Shown here: piece after piece, positions 38,153-39,520 of the stretch
Numbering within the stretch: position 1 is the stretch's first letter
Layout: the number at the start of each line of letters is the position of its first letter
Source: a virus
IMG/VR virus record: IMGVR_UViG_3300044825_000819
Span: 1 to 39,520 of that record
Strand: one strand, 5' to 3'
DNA: 39,520 bases
The notes under the pieces: generated by a model
The model's input: only the letters and a program-made list of their open reading frames with translations
Told to the model about the DNA's origin: nothing
Databases searched by the model: none
Position numbers and translations under genes: made by a program

Positions 38153-39337
38153 TTACCAATTTGACGATGTTGTGCCTTCAGGCAACTCTTCTTCGCTGTC
38201 GCCGGTTTCGACGGGCAGCGCTTCAGATGGCTCGTAGAATTGCGTGTCGCCCCACTGCTGGTCATACGCTTGCGTCGCGCGCGCTTGAATGTTTCTTAAC
38301 CGCTGCGCAACGTTTTGCAACAGTTCGCGCGCGCGTTTTTCACCTACGTAAGGCGTAACAGCGGCGATCTGTTTTTCAAGCAGCGGCCATTCGCGTTCCG
38401 TAATCGCGCCAATAGAACCGCCCGACCGCATCAACTCTAAACCGGCCTGCGTTATATCAGCTTTGAGGCTTTCAATTGTATTCTTAACATCTTGCGCCTG
38501 TTCAACAGGCATATACTGCCCCGCATACGCAGCGTAATATCCGCCAAAATTGTACTCAAACCCATCCTTGTTTTCATCCGCCAAAACGTAGTCAATTTTT
38601 GCAAGGCTTTCTGCCACGCGATCTTGAACGGCCGTTTTAGCTTTATAGTCTTCGGTGTGTTTAGCTGCGCTTTCCCGGTACAATTTTGTGCCAGGAACAA
38701 CATCGTAGCGCTGTTTTTCTGGGTTCCAAACCTCACCTTTTTGCGCTTCAGTAGGCCCAATTTCGCCGCGGGCTTTTGCTTCTTTTTCGGCTTGTTCGGC
38801 GGCAAATTTTTCGCGGTCAAGCGTAATCTGCGCTTCCTGATACGGCGTCATCGCCGGCGGTTTACCTGCCTGCTCGGTATCAAACGCAAGACGCCCACGC
38901 GATACGTCAAGCTGGCCCAACTGAATTTGCGCAGTCTGCGCCCGCTGAATAGCGCCAAGCGCCTCTTGGCCCATGGGGCTAGACGACAACGAACCGATCA
39001 GCGCCGCCTGAACTTCCTGCGGTGACTTTCCAGCCAAAGCATCCACATACGGGCGCAGGCTCTCCTGCATTTCCGGCGGGACAAGATCAAGCGCACCGGC
39101 AATATCGCCGGTCTGAATGCCATAGGTGTAAGCCGGAAGCAGCGCCTTGAGCGTCGCGGCCTCCTGTGCTTGCGCCGCCTCCTGCTGCGCCAGCTTGGCT
39201 TCCTGCTGCCGCGCGGTTTCGATCTTAAAGATGTTCTCCGCCCCCCGCGTCTGCGTCTCAAGCATAGCGTTGACGTCCGGCAACTGCGGTGCCTGCGGGG
39301 CCATGACGTTGCCGATAATGCTGGGGTCGATAGGCAT
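38153..39337 (-). CDS. DNA-ejection / internal virion protein (394 aa)
   Basis: 394 residues. Starts MPIDPSIIGNVMAPQAPQLP, then a Gln/Ala/Glu coiled coil (about residues 35-65; ETARQQEAKLAQQEAAQAQ), a helical middle (MQESLRPYVDALAGKSPQEV), and a Glu-rich tail. The composition and place (between a 261- and a 639-residue companion) fit a P22 gp20-like ejection protein. A GGAG ribosome-binding site overlaps the TAG stop of the 261-residue gene. Its first 63 bases repeat at the left window edge. Confidence 0.66.
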   Translation of the reverse strand: MPIDPSIIGNVMAPQAPQLPDVNAMLETQTRGAENIFKIETARQQEAKLAQQEAAQAQEAATLKALLPAYTYGIQTGDIAGALDLVPPEMQESLRPYVDALAGKSPQEVQAALIGSLSSSPMGQEALGAIQRAQTAQIQLGQLDVSRGRLAFDTEQAGKPPAMTPYQEAQITLDREKFAAEQAEKEAKARGEIGPTEAQKGEVWNPEKQRYDVVPGTKLYRESAAKHTEDYKAKTAVQDRVAESLAKIDYVLADENKDGFEYNFGGYYAAYAGQYMPVEQAQDVKNTIESLKADITQAGLELMRSGGSIGAITEREWPLLEKQIAAVTPYVGEKRARELLQNVAQRLRNIQARATQAYDQQWGDTQFYEPSEALPVETGDSEEELPEGTTSSNW

Positions 39338-39520
39338 CCGTTATCTCCTAGATGATCGGCATGTCATAGCCAGCCGGCGGCGCAGTGCCCAGCCCAGCCG
39401 ACGCCGTAGGCGTAATGGCGCGCAGATAGTTGATGTACGGCTGCTGCGCCTGATAGCTCATGTACCCCTGCGCCGCCTGACCGGCCAGATTGCCGATGTT
39501 GCCCATCGTGCCGGTGGCGA
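39275..39520. repeat. Right copy of the 246-bp terminal direct repeat
   Basis: Equivalent to positions 1-246 (offset 39274), with five synonymous differences at 39332, 39366, 39375, 39384 and 39393. Together the copies show circular or terminally redundant ends. Confidence 0.93.
39348..39520 (-). CDS. 3' fragment of the ejection gene seen whole at 74-859
   Basis: The last 57 codons, including the stop at 39350-39348, of the 261-residue protein, running off the right edge. The protein sequence is identical to the left copy. It is present only because the window ends overlap. Confidence 0.9.
   Translation of the reverse strand, partial: ATGTMGNIGNLAGQAAQGYMSYQAQQPYINYLRAITPTASAGLGTAPPAGYDMPII

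Noticed and set aside
1-39520. Temperate lifestyle
   Set aside because: No integrase, transposase, partition system or CI-type repressor was recognised; the only HTH protein is small and in an early operon.
1-39520. tRNA genes
   Set aside because: No cloverleaf with a convincing T-loop was noticed by eye; a tRNA scan would be needed to exclude one fully.

Overview
The window is an essentially complete genome of a tailed, short-tailed (podovirus-like) double-stranded DNA phage with P22-type head and neck genes. The first 246 bases recur at the end of the window (39275-39520) with only five substitutions, so the molecule is circular, or circularly permuted and terminally redundant, with about 39,274 unique bases. 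It is GC-rich. No integrase, excisionase or CI-type repressor was recognised, so it looks virulent. The GC content, the small-gene repertoire and a DnaA-domain protein suggest an environmental alphaproteobacterial host, but that is inference.

Late region, minus strand. One rightmost-to-leftmost block runs from 18933 down to 74 and, through the joined ends, on from 39337 to 35146. Its order follows P22: small basic protein, small and large terminase, decoration-like protein, four basic small proteins, portal, an inserted receptor-binding cassette with two paralogous glycine-rich proteins, scaffold, coat, decoration, gp4-like and gp10-like neck proteins, tail fibre genes, three DNA-ejection candidates, then lysis (membrane protein, M15 endopeptidase, holin, second membrane protein). 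Most genes overlap by ATGA or TAATG, so translation is probably coupled.

Control region, 18934-20572. About 650 non-coding bases carry a 12-bp tandem repeat, iteron-like TATGGGCAA repeats and inverted repeats, followed by a terminator for a single minus-strand Cys-rich gene. A divergent promoter follows at 20462-20547. Its two -35 boxes lie inside one palindrome, and each -10 region is touched by a DnaA-box-like sequence.

Early and replication regions. The plus-strand block 20573-23227 encodes small proteins, a half-length sliding-clamp protein, a stand-alone DnaA domain IV protein and tiny membrane peptides. It meets, one base apart, the convergent minus-strand replication operon 30349-23229: Cas4/RecB-like nuclease, conserved protein, DNA methyltransferase, family A DNA polymerase, secreted lytic transglycosylase, primase-helicase. 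A second divergent promoter near 30400 drives plus-strand genes 30432-35291: VRR-NUC nuclease, C5-cytosine methyltransferase, SNF2-type helicase, small coupled genes and an HTH regulator.

The most striking feature is at 30777-32174. There a 465-residue repeat protein, with its own ribosome-binding site, is encoded in another frame entirely inside the cytosine methyltransferase gene. Its GWPTP repeats are the same DNA that encodes GLAD repeats in the methyltransferase frame.
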